From contig NC_054873.1 of assembly GCF_018320785.1 (NCBI RefSeq), positions 19,310,196-19,374,195 of the forward strand: DNA of 64,000 nucleotides. The letters run 5' to 3'. The translations under genes were made by a program, and so were the position numbers. Below are positions 50,301-58,723 of the stretch, in pieces (position 1 is the first letter of the stretch; every line of letters begins with the position of its first letter). A model generated the notes under the pieces. That model made no database searches. It was not told the DNA's origin and saw only the letters and a list, made by a program, of their open reading frames with translations. Origin of the DNA: Cheilinus undulatus. Its lineage: Eukaryota; Chordata; Actinopteri; Labriformes; Labridae.

Positions 50301-51298
50301 GGTTTGACAGTTTGCTGATGAAAAAACTAAAACCATTGCAACCTTTAACACAGTCAAGCATGACACTTTCACAAGTTTTGTGGGGGGGATCTGAAACCTC
50401 AATAATAGACAGACATCCTGCATCATGCAAGAACAAATTTGCAAGTGAAGGACACGAGAAAAAAACTGTTAAATGCGTCTTGAACATTACCTGAATTATG
50501 TTTAACGCGCTTATAGCTATATGTATTTCACAGAGCGAACGAGAACGGTGTGAACTTGAGATTTTTCAGTTGAACGTGCGTTAGTAGTGTGACGTGTTAA
50601 CAATAGATATCTAATTATGATTGATTACTGGCTCGTTAAAGGGTGTGAAATTGGTATAATTTCAGTCTCTAACCTGTTACCACCCAACATTTTCCACAAC
50701 ATCCTGCCATTTTCCCTACAAACCTGTCCTCCGAGTCCATACGGCTCAGCGGTTCTCCATCCGAGGACGATATCTCCACGCTCGGCCGCCTCTTGTCGCC
50801 CAGCTCCCCGTCACCGCCACCGCTGGGTTTCTCCACATCCTCACAAACTGTTTTGCTCTTCTCGCAGTCTATCCCTGAACACCGGCTGTCTTCTCCCGGT
50901 TCCTCCTTCGCCTCTTTTGTTGTGCTATCGTTAGCCGGTTCGTCGTTAAAGTCCCCCGGGCTTTCCTGAGACTCTGTCTTCTGCTCCGGTTCCTGCTCCT
51001 GTTCTCCCGCAGCGGCAGTCTCCTCCGGCTCGACCATTACTGCACCGTCGCCTGTCACAACCGCCTCGCTCGCGGCCTTGTCTGCAGCCTCGGCTGCAGC
51101 CTCGGCGGGCTTCTCCTCACCGGCCTCCGCGTCCACCTCTTCCATTTTCGGTTCTACACTGCTGACTGTCGGCTCATCTGTTTCCGGTTCGGTGAGGCCC
51201 TCTTCTTTTTCTACGCCGTTTCCTTCATTTGTCTCTGCGGGCGGTACATCATCTCCAGCAGTCTGCGCGGGGGTTTCTTCTGTCTCCGCAGCAGCCAT
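17288..51298 (-). CDS. aebp2: AEBP2, PRC2 accessory zinc-finger protein (8 coding exons)
   Basis: AEBP2 is a nuclear cofactor of Polycomb repressive complex 2; in the known family it binds SUZ12 and RBBP4 and helps PRC2 methylate H3K27. Coding exons on the minus strand are 51298-50724, 49846-49636, 46880-46773, 46510-46324, 40425-40301, 30933-30866, 18510-18397 and 17321-17288. All have GT donors and AG acceptors and the phases join, giving 473 aa. Residues 1-178 are acidic and rich in E, A, P and S. The strongly conserved part starts near [12 protein letters not shown] (about 180-191). Three C2H2 fingers follow (about 232-255, 266-291, 299-321), then a K/R-rich segment at 348-357, the [10 protein letters not shown] block at 361-370 and the C-terminal SUZ12-binding part ending PQKRLKRR. 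The product matches the vertebrate family almost residue for residue from about residue 180. The start at 51298 has a good context (G at -3, G at +4) and begins MAAA like the mammalian protein. Confidence 0.95.
17322..18396 (-). other. AEBP2 intron 7
   Basis: 1.1 kb between exons 7 and 8. No repeat or other feature recognised. Confidence 0.8.
18397..18510 (-). CDS. aebp2: AEBP2 exon 7 (LPDVWVNE...DPNIYR)
   Basis: 114 nt, residues 425-462 plus two bases of R463. It encodes [20 protein letters not shown] and then the [17 protein letters not shown] segment, a near match to mammalian AEBP2. The acceptor is TCTTGCAG and the donor ATAG/GTGAGT. Confidence 0.94.
18511..22110 (-). other. AEBP2 intron 6, 3' part
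   Basis: Intronic DNA. It contains a poly(C) run at about 19317-19331 and the dispersed-repeat fragments at 20705-20780 and 20987-21136. No other features recognised. Confidence 0.6.
20987..21136 (+). repeat. Unclassified dispersed repeat, copy C (partial)
   Basis: Matches copies A and B from GCTGATTGGCCCGTAAAGAT through GTGACAGACAGA to CACATCCATCTGG and TGTCAGGTTA. A second short piece of the same family, in inverted orientation (GGTCAATCAAAGCAACAAAA), lies at about 20735-20770. Confidence 0.7.
22111..23206 (+). mobile_element. Tc1-like element (lineage 4), interrupted by a SINE-like repeat
   Basis: Bases 22111-22135 (GCAAGGAATTTTTAGCACAG) match the non-coding end of the element at 47331-48410. 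After a 250-bp insertion the transposase follows in pieces: [40 protein letters not shown] and [19 protein letters not shown], which are parts of the DNA-binding and DDE domains. Stops and small deletions inactivate it. The end near 23206 (CTAATAATTTAGACC) matches the inner direct repeat of the same family. Confidence 0.8.
22151..22396 (+). mobile_element. tRNA-like SINE-type repeat inserted in the Tc1 copy
   Basis: The sequence contains GGTTAGCACTGTTGCCTC and a B-box-like GGTTCGCTTCCC, then GTTTGCATGTTCTCCC and GACTCTAAATTGG, ending GCTGGGATAGGCTCCAG. This is a very common teleost interspersed repeat. It splits the Tc1 copy at 22111-23206. Confidence 0.65.
23207..28501 (-). other. AEBP2 intron 6, middle part
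   Basis: Intronic DNA without recognised features apart from pyrimidine-rich tracts at about 26650-26800 and 27180-27300. Open frames in this range are low-complexity or short. Confidence 0.6.
28502..28637 (+). repeat. Left inverted terminal repeat of the DIRS-like element
   Basis: Starts ATGAAGAACGAGAGTTCT and ends CAACGCCATGA; near-perfect reverse complement of 30289-30424. Confidence 0.85.
28880..29690 (+). pseudogene. Gag-like ORF of the DIRS-like element
   Basis: The frame opens at 28880; the methionine at 28940 ([20 protein letters not shown]) is the more natural start. Then come [10 protein letters not shown] and CLVCSRLP, a CxxC/CxxC pair typical of DIRS Gag proteins, and an acidic stretch. 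Near 29470-29530 the homologous reading moves to another frame (29470-29841), so the protein is frameshifted. It is an element protein and not a host gene. Confidence 0.65.
29640..30070 (+). pseudogene. Tyrosine recombinase, C-terminal half (DIRS-like element)
   Basis: The frame reads [18 protein letters not shown], then after a frameshift [28 protein letters not shown] and [15 protein letters not shown]. The HxxR motif (HSTR) and the catalytic tyrosine (RYY) are visible. One in-frame TGA sits just before the HxxR block. The first catalytic arginine region is missing with the deleted interior. Confidence 0.75.
30289..30424 (+). repeat. Right inverted terminal repeat of the DIRS-like element
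   Basis: 136 bp, reverse complement of 28502-28637, ending AGAACTCTCGTTCTTCAT. Confidence 0.85.
30866..30933 (-). CDS. aebp2: AEBP2 exon 6 (small exon, LLHWTPED motif)
   Basis: 68 nt, found by looking for the conserved KRKE..SGK.K.LLHW segment between exons 5 and 7. It encodes [18 protein letters not shown] then TPED, plus two bases of I425. The acceptor is CCTGTGCAG and the donor AT/GTGAGT. It lies about 0.4 kb from the right end of the DIRS-like element in intron 6. Confidence 0.93.
32690..33560. repeat. Possible hAT-type repeat with GGTCCG/CGAATC-rich ends
   Basis: The left part is dense in GGACCGGTTT-like motifs (32725-32825) and the right part in GATCGAATCGG and ATTCGAATCGAATC (33465-33550), unlike the surrounding intron. 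The composition resembles fish hAT ends but a clear terminal inverted repeat could not be set. Confidence 0.35.
35498..35600 (+). repeat. (AAT)n microsatellite and flanking SINE/LINE-tail-like repeat
   Basis: An AATAAC/AAT run at 35498-35532 is followed by CTTTATCTATATAGCACCTT and AAAAAGTGCTTTGACA, a sequence common next to such runs in fish genomes. The family was not identified. Confidence 0.5.
36953..37486 (-). repeat. Unclassified dispersed repeat, copy B (longest, with terminal hairpin)
   Basis: Reverse complement of copy A, with extra internal sequence. It begins TAACCTGACACG and a perfect 14-bp stem with a 3-base loop lies at 36965-36995 (arm CCAGATGGATGTGT). It ends near AAAAACAAGGAAAAGGG. 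No coding frame covers it. Confidence 0.75.
37487..40300 (-). other. AEBP2 intron 5, 5' part
   Basis: AT-rich intronic DNA, no features recognised. Confidence 0.6.
40301..40425 (-). CDS. aebp2: AEBP2 exon 5 ([10 protein letters not shown] block)
   Basis: 125 nt finishing codon 361 and coding to residue 402. It encodes the highly conserved [18 protein letters not shown] block and ends with VVFNST. The acceptor is CGTCTTCCAG and the donor ACG/GTGAGT, phase 0. It is followed by a 9.4-kb intron. Confidence 0.94.
40426..43685 (-). other. AEBP2 intron 4, 3' part
   Basis: Intronic DNA. A short piece near 40936-41210 (AGAGCTCTGGAAAAATAATG; AATTATCATGA) resembles the end of another Tc1-like family but is too short to delimit. 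Nothing else recognised. Confidence 0.5.
43686..45783. mobile_element. hAT element (outer) with perfect 8-bp target duplication
   Basis: Ends TAGGGATGCACC and GGTGCATCCCTA are inverted; CCGAAAA/TTTTCGG-rich subterminal sequence lies inside both. The 8-bp duplication CAAAATAA is at 43678-43685 and 45784-45791. Without the inner element it is only about 470 bp and has no transposase, so it is nonautonomous. It lies in AEBP2 intron 4. Confidence 0.85.
43846..45472. mobile_element. Second hAT-type element nested in the first
   Basis: Ends CAATGGTTCTCAA and TTGAGAACCACTG are inverted; next to them are AGGGGTACGCG and AGGGGGTACACG, typical of fish hAT ends. 1627 bp with a poly(T) run at about 44608-44624. 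No intact transposase. A clean 8-bp duplication is not visible (GCTTGGAT versus ATTTGATG). Confidence 0.7.
46324..46510 (-). CDS. aebp2: AEBP2 exon 4 (third zinc finger and K/R-rich motif)
   Basis: 187 nt, residues 299-360 plus one base of P361. It carries the third finger (C299, C304, H317, H321), a serine-rich linker, the SPSKAG motif and a basic segment of residues 348-357. The residue after the basic run is C358, where the mammalian protein as I recall it has arginine. The donor is CTAC/GTACGT; joining its last C to CA of exon 5 restores the expected SLPRPHDFF. Confidence 0.94.
46773..46880 (-). CDS. aebp2: AEBP2 exon 3 (second zinc finger)
   Basis: 108 nt, residues 263-298, phase 0 at both ends. 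It encodes the second C2H2 finger (C266, C271, H287, H291) in the sequence FVCLWKGC...LQRHMLTH, essentially identical to the mammalian protein. The acceptor is CTGCAG and the donor AAG/GTAAGA. Confidence 0.95.
46881..49635 (-). other. AEBP2 intron 2
   Basis: 2.8 kb, containing the Tc1 element 47331-48410. Nothing else recognised. Confidence 0.7.
47331..48410 (-). mobile_element. Tc1-like element (lineage 4) with IR/DR-type ends
   Basis: Outer ends are GAGGACAAAATTATTA and the inverse of TAATAATTTCGTCC. About 170-200 bp further in, each end has a second copy of the motif (AGGGTCAAAATTATTTGCC at 47513-47530; CTAATAATTCAGACCCTGG at 48242-48260). This IR/DR layout is known from the Sleeping Beauty type of Tc1 element. 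The interior carries a degenerate transposase on the minus strand, homologous to that at 22400-23110. Confidence 0.8.
49636..49846 (-). CDS. aebp2: AEBP2 exon 2 (first zinc finger)
   Basis: 211 nt, residues 192-262. It opens with the conserved ISST...[13 protein letters not shown] stretch and contains the first C2H2 finger, with cysteines at 232/233 and 237 and histidines at 250 and 255, ending HVDGQRGG. The acceptor is preceded by CTCTTCACTCTCAG; the donor is GGG/GTTAGT and ends in phase 0, so the next exon starts with an intact codon. Confidence 0.95.
49847..50723 (-). other. AEBP2 intron 1
   Basis: 0.9 kb, no repeat recognised. Confidence 0.7.
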
Positions 51299-51460
51299 TT
51301 CAGAGGCGTACCGACGTACCGTGAGACACTTTCGGTATGAAAACTCAACCGGGGTACAGTACAACGTTTCACCGCAGAAGAAGGGCGTGATCAAATGGCA
51401 GTCTGCTGTCTGATTGGTTAGAGCTGGCACGAGGAGGAGAAACTCTGACGTTGCCATTTA
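50700..51460 (-). promoter_or_regulatory. aebp2: CpG-rich 5' end and probable promoter region of AEBP2
   Basis: This block is much richer in G, C and CpG than its AT-rich surroundings and covers exon 1 and the sequence just upstream. No TATA box was seen at a fitting distance, which suits a CpG-island housekeeping promoter. The transcription start cannot be placed from sequence alone. Confidence 0.5.
50724..51298 (-). CDS. aebp2: AEBP2 exon 1 (start codon, acidic N-terminal region)
   Basis: 575 nt coding residues 1-191 plus two bases of codon 192. The donor is AG/GTTTGT. The composition is very rich in E, A, P, T and S, typical of a disordered region. The mammalian glycine-rich runs are not present. 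The exon is GC-rich and full of CpG, unlike the AT-rich introns. The same frame stays open upstream to an ATG at 51457, which would add 53 residues; I read that part as 5' UTR because the internal start resembles the known MAAA start. Confidence 0.93.
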
Positions 51461-51693
51461 AACTTTCCATGTGGCTCAGAAATCACCGGAAATCACATAT
51501 CTTGGTTCCCTTTAAAAGAAAGAAACAATAATGGAGGACAAAAAAAAACAGAGAACACCATATTAATAATGTTTGGAAGTCATTTATTCATCAGTGCAAA
51601 TGTATTGACATACAACCCCATGCTGACGGTTTTCATGAGAGGGGTAGCACTTTACTGTAAATCTATTAAGAATGTTGAATAGGACATTGCAAA

Positions 51694-51729
<36 letters not shown>

Positions 51730-52019
51730 AAAATAAAATACATGAACTTTACATTCATGATTATCTCAAATTATATGAAGGACCTCCATAGCCCCTTTGC
51801 CTTTCATTTTTGTAATTCGATTTTATTTTATTGTGCTTTTTTTTGTACTCCTTTCTCTTGGGAATTCCATCCAACTGATCTCTGAAATGCCATAAATTGT
51901 TGTACATTTTCTAGTTCAGTTATTTGAAAAAAAAATTATATATATATATACGGAAAAATTACCTAAATATGGCAGATTTTTTCATCAACAAGGCTACACT
52001 GCCTATTCAAAGTCTTTTT
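51460..52019. other. Intergenic stretch upstream of AEBP2
   Basis: Contains an (ATT)n run at 51695-51729 and a short (TA)n run at about 51938-51951. No gene recognised. Confidence 0.6.
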
Positions 52020-53064
52020 TCGGTAATACAAATCTCTTTAATGTCAAAGTGAAAACAGAATTCTAAAAAAATTATGTCAAACAAAAACATGTAATTGAAA
52101 AATAAGTGACTGCATAAATATGAACCCCCTTTACAATGACGGACCTAATTCAACAAAGATCTAGCCAACTGGTGCTAGTAGTCTAACAATTAGTGAAATG
52201 GGGATCACCTTCAGTGCGGTAAATGTGTCCCAATTGTAGTATAAAGGCACCTGTGTCTGGAGGGTCCAGTCACCGGTTAATCAGTATTCCCGGCTACAAT
52301 TACACCATGAAGACAAAAGAAGACCACACAACTCAGAGAAAAAGCTATTGAAAAGTACAAGTCAGGGGAGGGATACAAGACAATTTCCAAGGCACTGAAC
52401 ACCCCTGGGAGTTCACTCAAATCCATCATTGAAAAAATATAAGGATTATGGCACATCTGTGAAGCTACCTAGATCAGGCCATCCTCACAAGCTGAGTGAC
52501 TACGCAAGAAGAAGACAGGTGGCAGCATCAAGCTGTTGGGATGCTTCTAGTCAGTTGGACCGGGAAGGCTTGCAAAGATAGAGGGTAAAATGAATGCTGT
52601 AAAATATAGGAAAATCCTGGAGTCTTATTCAGCCTGCAAGACAACTACAGCTCTCGAGATTTATATTTCATCAAGACAATGACACAACACATACAGCCAA
52701 AACTACACAGAAATGCTCTAAATACAACAAGGTTAATGTGGTCAAGTCAAAGCCCAGACCACAATCCATAAGAGAATTTGTGGCTGCACTTGAATATTTA
52801 TGATATGCATTGTTAATTGTCTATAGAGAGGTGTGTGCCTCTCCAAATCATGTCCAATCAACTTAATTATGTGATGTGATATTTCAGTTTTTTTCCTTTA
52901 AATAAATTTGAAAATGTTTCTAAAATTCTGTTTTCACTTCGTCATCATGGAGTACTGAGTGTAGATTGATGAGAGAAAAAGTGAATTTAAATGATTGTAG
53001 GACCAAGCTGCAACATAACAAACTGAAAACAGTAAAGGGGTCAGAATACTTTCTGAATGTGCTT
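52020..53064 (+). mobile_element. Tc1-like element (lineage 5), degenerate and internally deleted
   Basis: The plus strand carries broken transposase pieces: from about 52315 REKAIEKYKSGEGYKTISKA (DNA-binding part), later GGSIKLLGCF. Much of the catalytic region is missing. AAAGTGAAAACAGAATTCTA at the left is mirrored by TAAAATTCTGTTTTCACTT at the right. The right end GTCAGAATACTTTCTGAATG is also the end type of the MITE at 56691. Confidence 0.7.
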
Positions 53065-53344
53065 TCAAACCCCTCCCTGTTTTTGTTGTCATCTTTCATA
53101 GTTAAATATTTTTTTTAGTTTCTTAAAGGAAAAAATAATTCTTATCAACTCAACAAAAATGTAAAAAGAATAAGATTCAGCCAAACTGGCTTTCTATCTT
53201 TTAACTTGCACCTGTATTGTTAAAGGACATTTCAGACATTGCAGTAGCAAAAGAATGGCCACAAGAGGGAGCCACATACATATATTTAAACTTGCCTAAA
53301 CCTCAACTCAGAGTAAGCTCAGCCCACATTCACTTCAGTTTGTG

Positions 53345-54375
53345 CCCATGGCCGTCCATAAGGGGGATAAAAGGGAGAGCTTCCTAGGGCCCTGCCAAAT
53401 GGGGGGCCCATGAGGAGGTCAGCAAAATCATGGTCCATTTAAAGTTAATCTGTGATAACCATATTTTAAAACTGGAATAGTAAGACTTATTTAATCAACA
53501 AAAATGAATTTCATCTATTTATGAAGTAGTACATTATAGCCTTTTACAAAATGTGAACCTCTTTTCTTATAACAGAATTACCTTTTTTAATAATGTTGAT
53601 CTTTATAGGTAAATTGACTGAACCAGTTGGAAAGTAATGTTAGACTTCATAGCTAAGCCATGATGTTCACAAATGTAAAGATGCCCTAAAATAAAGTAGA
53701 AGGAACTGAGTTACCTTAAAGCTAAAAATAATTAAATAGTTGAAAATGCATTTAAAGTGGCCTCCGTGGGTTAGAAGTGGCAAAAATGAGCAGGTAAAGT
53801 GGTGACTGGGGGTATAGAGTGGCACAAAATGGGTTGAAAGAGGCATAAAGGGTGAAAAAATATTAAAACTGGGTTAAAGTGGAAAAAGTGCTGCAAAAAT
53901 GGCCAGATAAAGTAGGGAAAACAAACATCGCTTACTAGAATGCAAACAAGCGGCAAAAATAGGTAAAAACTGTGAAAAGGGGTAATAGAAAGGCAAAATG
54001 GGTTGAAAGAGGCGACAGGGGTCATAAAGTATTGAAATGGGTTTAAAGTGACAAAAATGTTGCAAAAATGGCCAGATACAATGTTGAAGGTTGGTTTAAG
54101 AGTGGCAAAGTGGTGCAAACAGTGCAAAACCTGGCTCGAAGTGGCATAAATGAGAAAATGGGGAAATGGGGAAAGTGGCACATAATAGATTCAACTTCAG
54201 AACCCAATAACAGCTTGACAAAAATTTCAGCTCCAAAATGAAGTTATGGTTAGCCAGGTTGCTAGCACCAATGCTACTGGTCCAACACACATGCATTAAT
54301 ATCATCAATAATCATCACCAAGGAGGGCCCATTCTCTGGATTTTTCAAGGGCCCAGCAAGTTCTGTTGGCAGACT
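53345..54375. repeat. Degenerate tandem array inside a GGGCCC-flanked repeat
   Basis: A stretch built from AAAGTGGCAAAAATGGG-like words. Two longer units, at 53826-53915 and 53995-54086 (about 169 bp apart), share AAAATGGGTTGAAAGAGGC and GCAAAAATGGCCAGATA. The array is flanked by GGGCCCTGCC/GGGGGGCCC at about 53388 and GAGGGCCC/AGGGCCCAGC at about 54330, suggesting one mobile repeat. Noncoding. Confidence 0.6.
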
Positions 54376-54649
54376 TGTTTATATGACATGATATAGTGTC
54401 TTATAGTGTCTAGTATAGTGACTTATTCCTCCTAATGGGCTTAAAAATTTAACTTACATGTCCTTTTTTCACATAAATTTTCAATAATGCAGAAGTCTAG
54501 GATATGCCTCTTAAACCTCATTAAAATTTATACAGTAATTAATTGATTTATTTTTTACTGAATGGTGAGTAGATTTACATGGCTGATGACCTGCTCAGCT
54601 GACAGCTGGCTGTACGAGTGGATTAAAAAAAAACCCACAAAGAAGCCTT

Positions 54650-55764
54650 TTGTTAAGAACAGCAACATTTATTTAACATGATATAAAACAGATGGAATAT
54701 GAACATTTGCAAATCAAATCTAGTATGTAACCATAAGATGGATACATATTCCCATTCTGCTATACCATGTACACTATATACACAGTAAACCTCTGATAAT
54801 TACACTTTTTACACAAAGGAAAAAAAATATTAATCCTGGAACCACAAACATTTGAATTTTATTGCTTTTTACATGTGCTAATCTTTGCCATTTTAGTTCA
54901 AAGACTTCAACATGTCATAAAATAGAATCAAACTCTTCTTAGTTTTCCTTCTCTCTGTTTAAATATAATTCTCATCAATGAAAAAAGACAGTATAGTGGG
55001 ACCGAAGCCTAAACATTCACATATGTGTCAGCAACAATGCGACAGGGACTGTAGAAGATCCTTTTTTAAATAATTACAACTGAGGAAGAGGAGAAATGAC
55101 ATATATCTTCTGATCAATCTGCAGCAATAGTGTCTCCTCCTTTCATTATAATAGAGGGATCTATATCTCTTATTTATGCATCTTTCCAATAGACAAATGT
55201 TTTTTACAGTAGATAAATATGAATGGCTAGTCAGTGAAAGATATCTGGAAAACAAAACAGGTGACTCTGAAAAAGACTGAAGTGAAATAAAAATGTAAAA
55301 AGCAGTTCTTACGTTCTTTGGGAAATAAGAGCCTGTAACTTTAGTTCAGTCTGTTAGCCTCCTTTCTATATACAGTTGGCCCATATTCAAACAAGAACCT
55401 AATAAAACCATATAAATAATCAAAATGACCTTAAAAGCCAAATGTAAAAACTGAAAATGGAACTGCAACAATAACAGTATCAGAGCTGTATTGCCTCACC
55501 AGGTTGAGAAAAGTGTGGTGCCCAAAAACAGAGAAATGTCACACACAGTTTTTTTTTTTTTTTTGGTGGCATAAGAGATTAAGACGTCACAGTGAGCATA
55601 CAGAAGTCAGTGGCTGAGACCCCGGAGTTCAAAGGTGGCAGTTAGTCTCTGTAAGCCGTAGCCTTGTGCTGATGATGTTCTTGTGAAAGTCTCCTGAGGC
55701 ATCTTTACACCTCCAACGCTGCTTCCTTCATGTGTAGGTTTTCACTGAGGCCAGAGCTTGTGCT
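54650..55764 (-). other. plekha5: Probable spliced 3' UTR exon of PLEKHA5
   Basis: A good acceptor (TTCTGTACTTGCAG) ends at 55765 and about 1.1 kb further on the minus strand carries AATAAA at 54668-54673. Joined to the donor at 58624 this gives a spliced 3' UTR with the stop codon only 8 nt before the junction, which would not provoke nonsense-mediated decay. Alternatively the exon may be joined directly to 58965 and encode a different short C-terminus (AQALASVKTYT). This is inference from splice signals only. Confidence 0.5.
54668..54673 (-). terminator. Candidate polyadenylation signal for PLEKHA5
   Basis: AATAAA on the minus strand at the end of the candidate 3' UTR exon, followed by a low-complexity stretch and then the intergenic region before AEBP2. 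Confidence 0.45.
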
Positions 55765-58623
55765 GCAAGTACAGAAAGGGCAAAGGTCAAATTATGCTCC
55801 ACAATACTACCTTGCATTCAGTACTACAGATTTCTCAACACTCATGGTTCTACCTCAGGGGCCAAATATATGAGAAACAACAGCACTAGTAACGTGATTC
55901 ATCATGGCTGCCATAAAGTAACACATGGACGCCTTAAAGTTCTGTGTTTTCAAGGTATTTTGTGTGATTTCATGAAAAACTTGTTACTGATGACATCTGT
56001 GCAAGCATCCATTAATGTGAATGACTTCCATCTAGTGCATTTATATAAAGACACTTTGTTTTGGAGCTATTCACGTGTGTTTTTTTGTAATGTAAAATAC
56101 ATTTACTGATCTATTTGTTATACTTTGTTTGGGGAAGACACTTAAGGATTAAGTTTGTTATCACTAGTGTTATTATTTCAGGTATTTGAGCATTTAATAG
56201 TGCTTTTATTTTGACATAATAGTTACTTCTGCCACAGAGTGACATCTATATTATGGGTAGGTAATACTGGTGAGTGTTTTTTAACCAAGAGGGCATAAGC
56301 CTGGAGTATACCAACTTTCTTGGGAACCCTTTTTTTTTGACAATAATGTAGAAGGTATGAGGAAGAACCTGTGGAGCTCTCAGCTGCTCTACCAGTCATA
56401 AAAAATTTAAACTTAAGGGGAAAAAGAGCACAAAACACCAGTCTCTCTGTATGAGAGCACAAATTTACACAGATTCACTGACAACACAGAGGGTTAAGAT
56501 AATCTTCACAAGTGATTAAAGAGGAAAATATTATTATATCTAGTCATTTCCTCAGTCTCTCCTTGAATGACCCGTAGACAATGTTAAGTCATTCATCACC
56601 ATGCATTTTAAGGAAATGCTTGAGCACCAGGCATCATCGAGAGCTGCATGCAATCATGACAGACCAGTTGCTTTAGACGAGACAAAAAAATATAGAGCTT
56701 TCAGAAAGTAATCCAACCCCCTTACTTTTGTCAGTTTTGCTATCTTGCAGCCTAATGCAACTGTCATTTTAATTCATTTTTATTCTCACTGATTTACACT
56801 CAGTGCACAAAATTGACAAAATGAAATCAGAATTTTAGATTTTTTTTGCAAATTGATCAAAAACAAAAAAGCTGAAAAATCACACTGAAATAAGTATTCA
56901 GACCCTTTGCAGTAAAAATTGAAATTTAGCTTTGGTGCCTTCCATTTCTCTTAATCTTTGCTGAGATGTTTCAGCATCTTAATTTGAGTCCAACTGTGGT
57001 AAATGAAATTGATTGGACATGATTTGGAAAGGAACAGCTCTCTATAGAAGGCCTCATAGCTGAAAATGCCTATTAGAGCAAAAACCAGCGCAAAACACGT
57101 GGAAGCAGAGTTTCCAAAAAATTCTATCAATCTTTAATCTTTAATAAATTTTCTAAAATCCATTTTTCACTTTGCCATGATGGGTCCTGAGTGTAAATTA
57201 ATGAAAATGGAAATGCACTTTTCAACTGTAGCATTAGGCTACAACAATAAAAATATTGAAAACTTAAGGGGGTCTGAATACTTTCTGAATGTACTGTACA
57301 TACATGATAAATGAAAATCCAAAGAAATGTGTTTTACTGTGCAACTAGTGTCATAGTTAATCTCCTCTAACTCTTTAAGCCATATCATACATTCATATGT
57401 ATTACATTGTATTTGATAACATCTGTAGCAAATGGTCTGGTTTTCCCTCCATTCTTCTATTAATTAATCAGGATTTTGTAATTGATGTCAAATATAGATA
57501 TTACTACGATCATCTGGTTAAGGTGCCTTTGTCAGCAGCTGCCTCACACAACTATCTGTGCAGCTGTCACAGTTAGAGCTGTTGCCACAGTTACTGCAGC
57601 CACCTTAAGATGGCAGCACCCACAAATCATCCATAGATCCCTCTATATCATCTACTAAGGTTATTTTGTTTCAGCTTTCCAACTGAGAAAACAAAGGTAA
57701 GTTGGCAAGCTGTAACTCAGATACAAAGCATGGATCTAGAATTGGTGGAATTTACCATTAAGTGATCAAAGATAGCTGCAAATGAATTCATTCAGAATTT
57801 GGAGACACAAATTGGGTGATGGTTTTACTCAGTGTTTTTGCAAGTTTTGATATCCAGCACTTGGCATGGGTTAATTACAAAAATTTTTGCTTCATACAGC
57901 AACCTAAGGCATAAGAAGCCCATTCATGGCAGACCATAATGCTGTTAATACACCTTTTAAATGGCAACATTAGATAAAACCTGTTGAGACTTCAAAACCA
58001 TGAAGAAGGCTGTGTGTGGCTGAAACTGGCAGGTGTGTTCTCCTTTTTTTTTTTTATAAAATCTGATTTATTTATTCAATATTTTTAAACCATATATGCC
58101 CTGGCTGTTTGACTATATCTTTGGCACCAGCATGAGTGTCTGAAGATATTCCTATGACTCTTCTTCAATTACTTTTTCTAATATTCTGCCCGACCAAAGT
58201 TAATAAATAGTTGTATTTGATAAGCACTTTAAACTATGGCCTCTTTTATACCATATAGAAATAATATTCTGATTTTAAACAGTCAAAAAGAGCAATATAT
58301 TACACGAGTTATATAAGAAGATATAGCTAAGTTCTTCCTGTTTTAAAAGGCACAGGATTGTGTGGGTGCAGCTTAAAAAACTGGCCACTGCCTGTTTGTA
58401 GCCACCGGAGTCTTTAAATTGTGAAATGTGAATAATGGCATATGAACACAGCTGTTTGAGTCACATGTCTACGAATACTTCAAGCAAAACTACACTATGA
58501 AAAAGATATCTCTACAGCAAACTCCAAACATTCAATGTCTTCATGCTGACATGCTTCTAGACATTAAACATTAAAACACTCATTAACATTGTGAGTATGG
58601 ACAAAACTGATGAAGGCCCTTAC
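55765..58623 (-). other. Putative last intron of PLEKHA5
   Basis: Lies between the stop-codon exon and the candidate 3' UTR exon. It carries the MITE at 56691-57300; otherwise nothing recognised. Confidence 0.5.
56691..57300. mobile_element. Tc1-derived MITE
   Basis: Ends are TTTCAGAAAGTAATCCAACC and the inverse of GGGTCTGAATACTTTCTGAA, bounded by TA. An inner copy AAGTATTCAGACCCTTTGCA occurs about 200 bp in, so the ends are IR/DR-like. No transposase. Confidence 0.7.
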
Positions 58624-58631
58624 TGGTGCTA

Positions 58632-58723
58632 CTACACACACATGAAGTGAGACCCATCAGTGAGTTGAGGGGGGGTGTTAGGAGACTGTGGAAGGGGTGG
58701 GGGAGAGGACGACAGGCTTTTCA
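58632..58723 (-). CDS. plekha5: PLEKHA5 last coding exon (stop; C-terminus SHFMCV)
   Basis: 92 nt. The first two bases complete a valine codon; it then reads KSLSSSPPPLPQSPNTPPQ and ends LTDGSHFMCV before TAG at 58634-58632. Mammalian PLEKHA5 has the same closing hexapeptide. A consensus donor (CA/GTAAGG) lies eight bases past the stop, at 58624/58623, so the 3' UTR may be spliced. Confidence 0.92.

Noticed and set aside
50669..51457. Single 262-codon frame as a complete gene
   Set aside because: It is AEBP2 exon 1 read through its donor at 50724 into intron 1 and upstream into the probable 5' UTR.
53771..54181. 136-codon open frame on the minus strand, rich in F, H, P and C
   Set aside because: It is the translation of the degenerate tandem repeat; its repeated FxPF-like words follow the repeat period.
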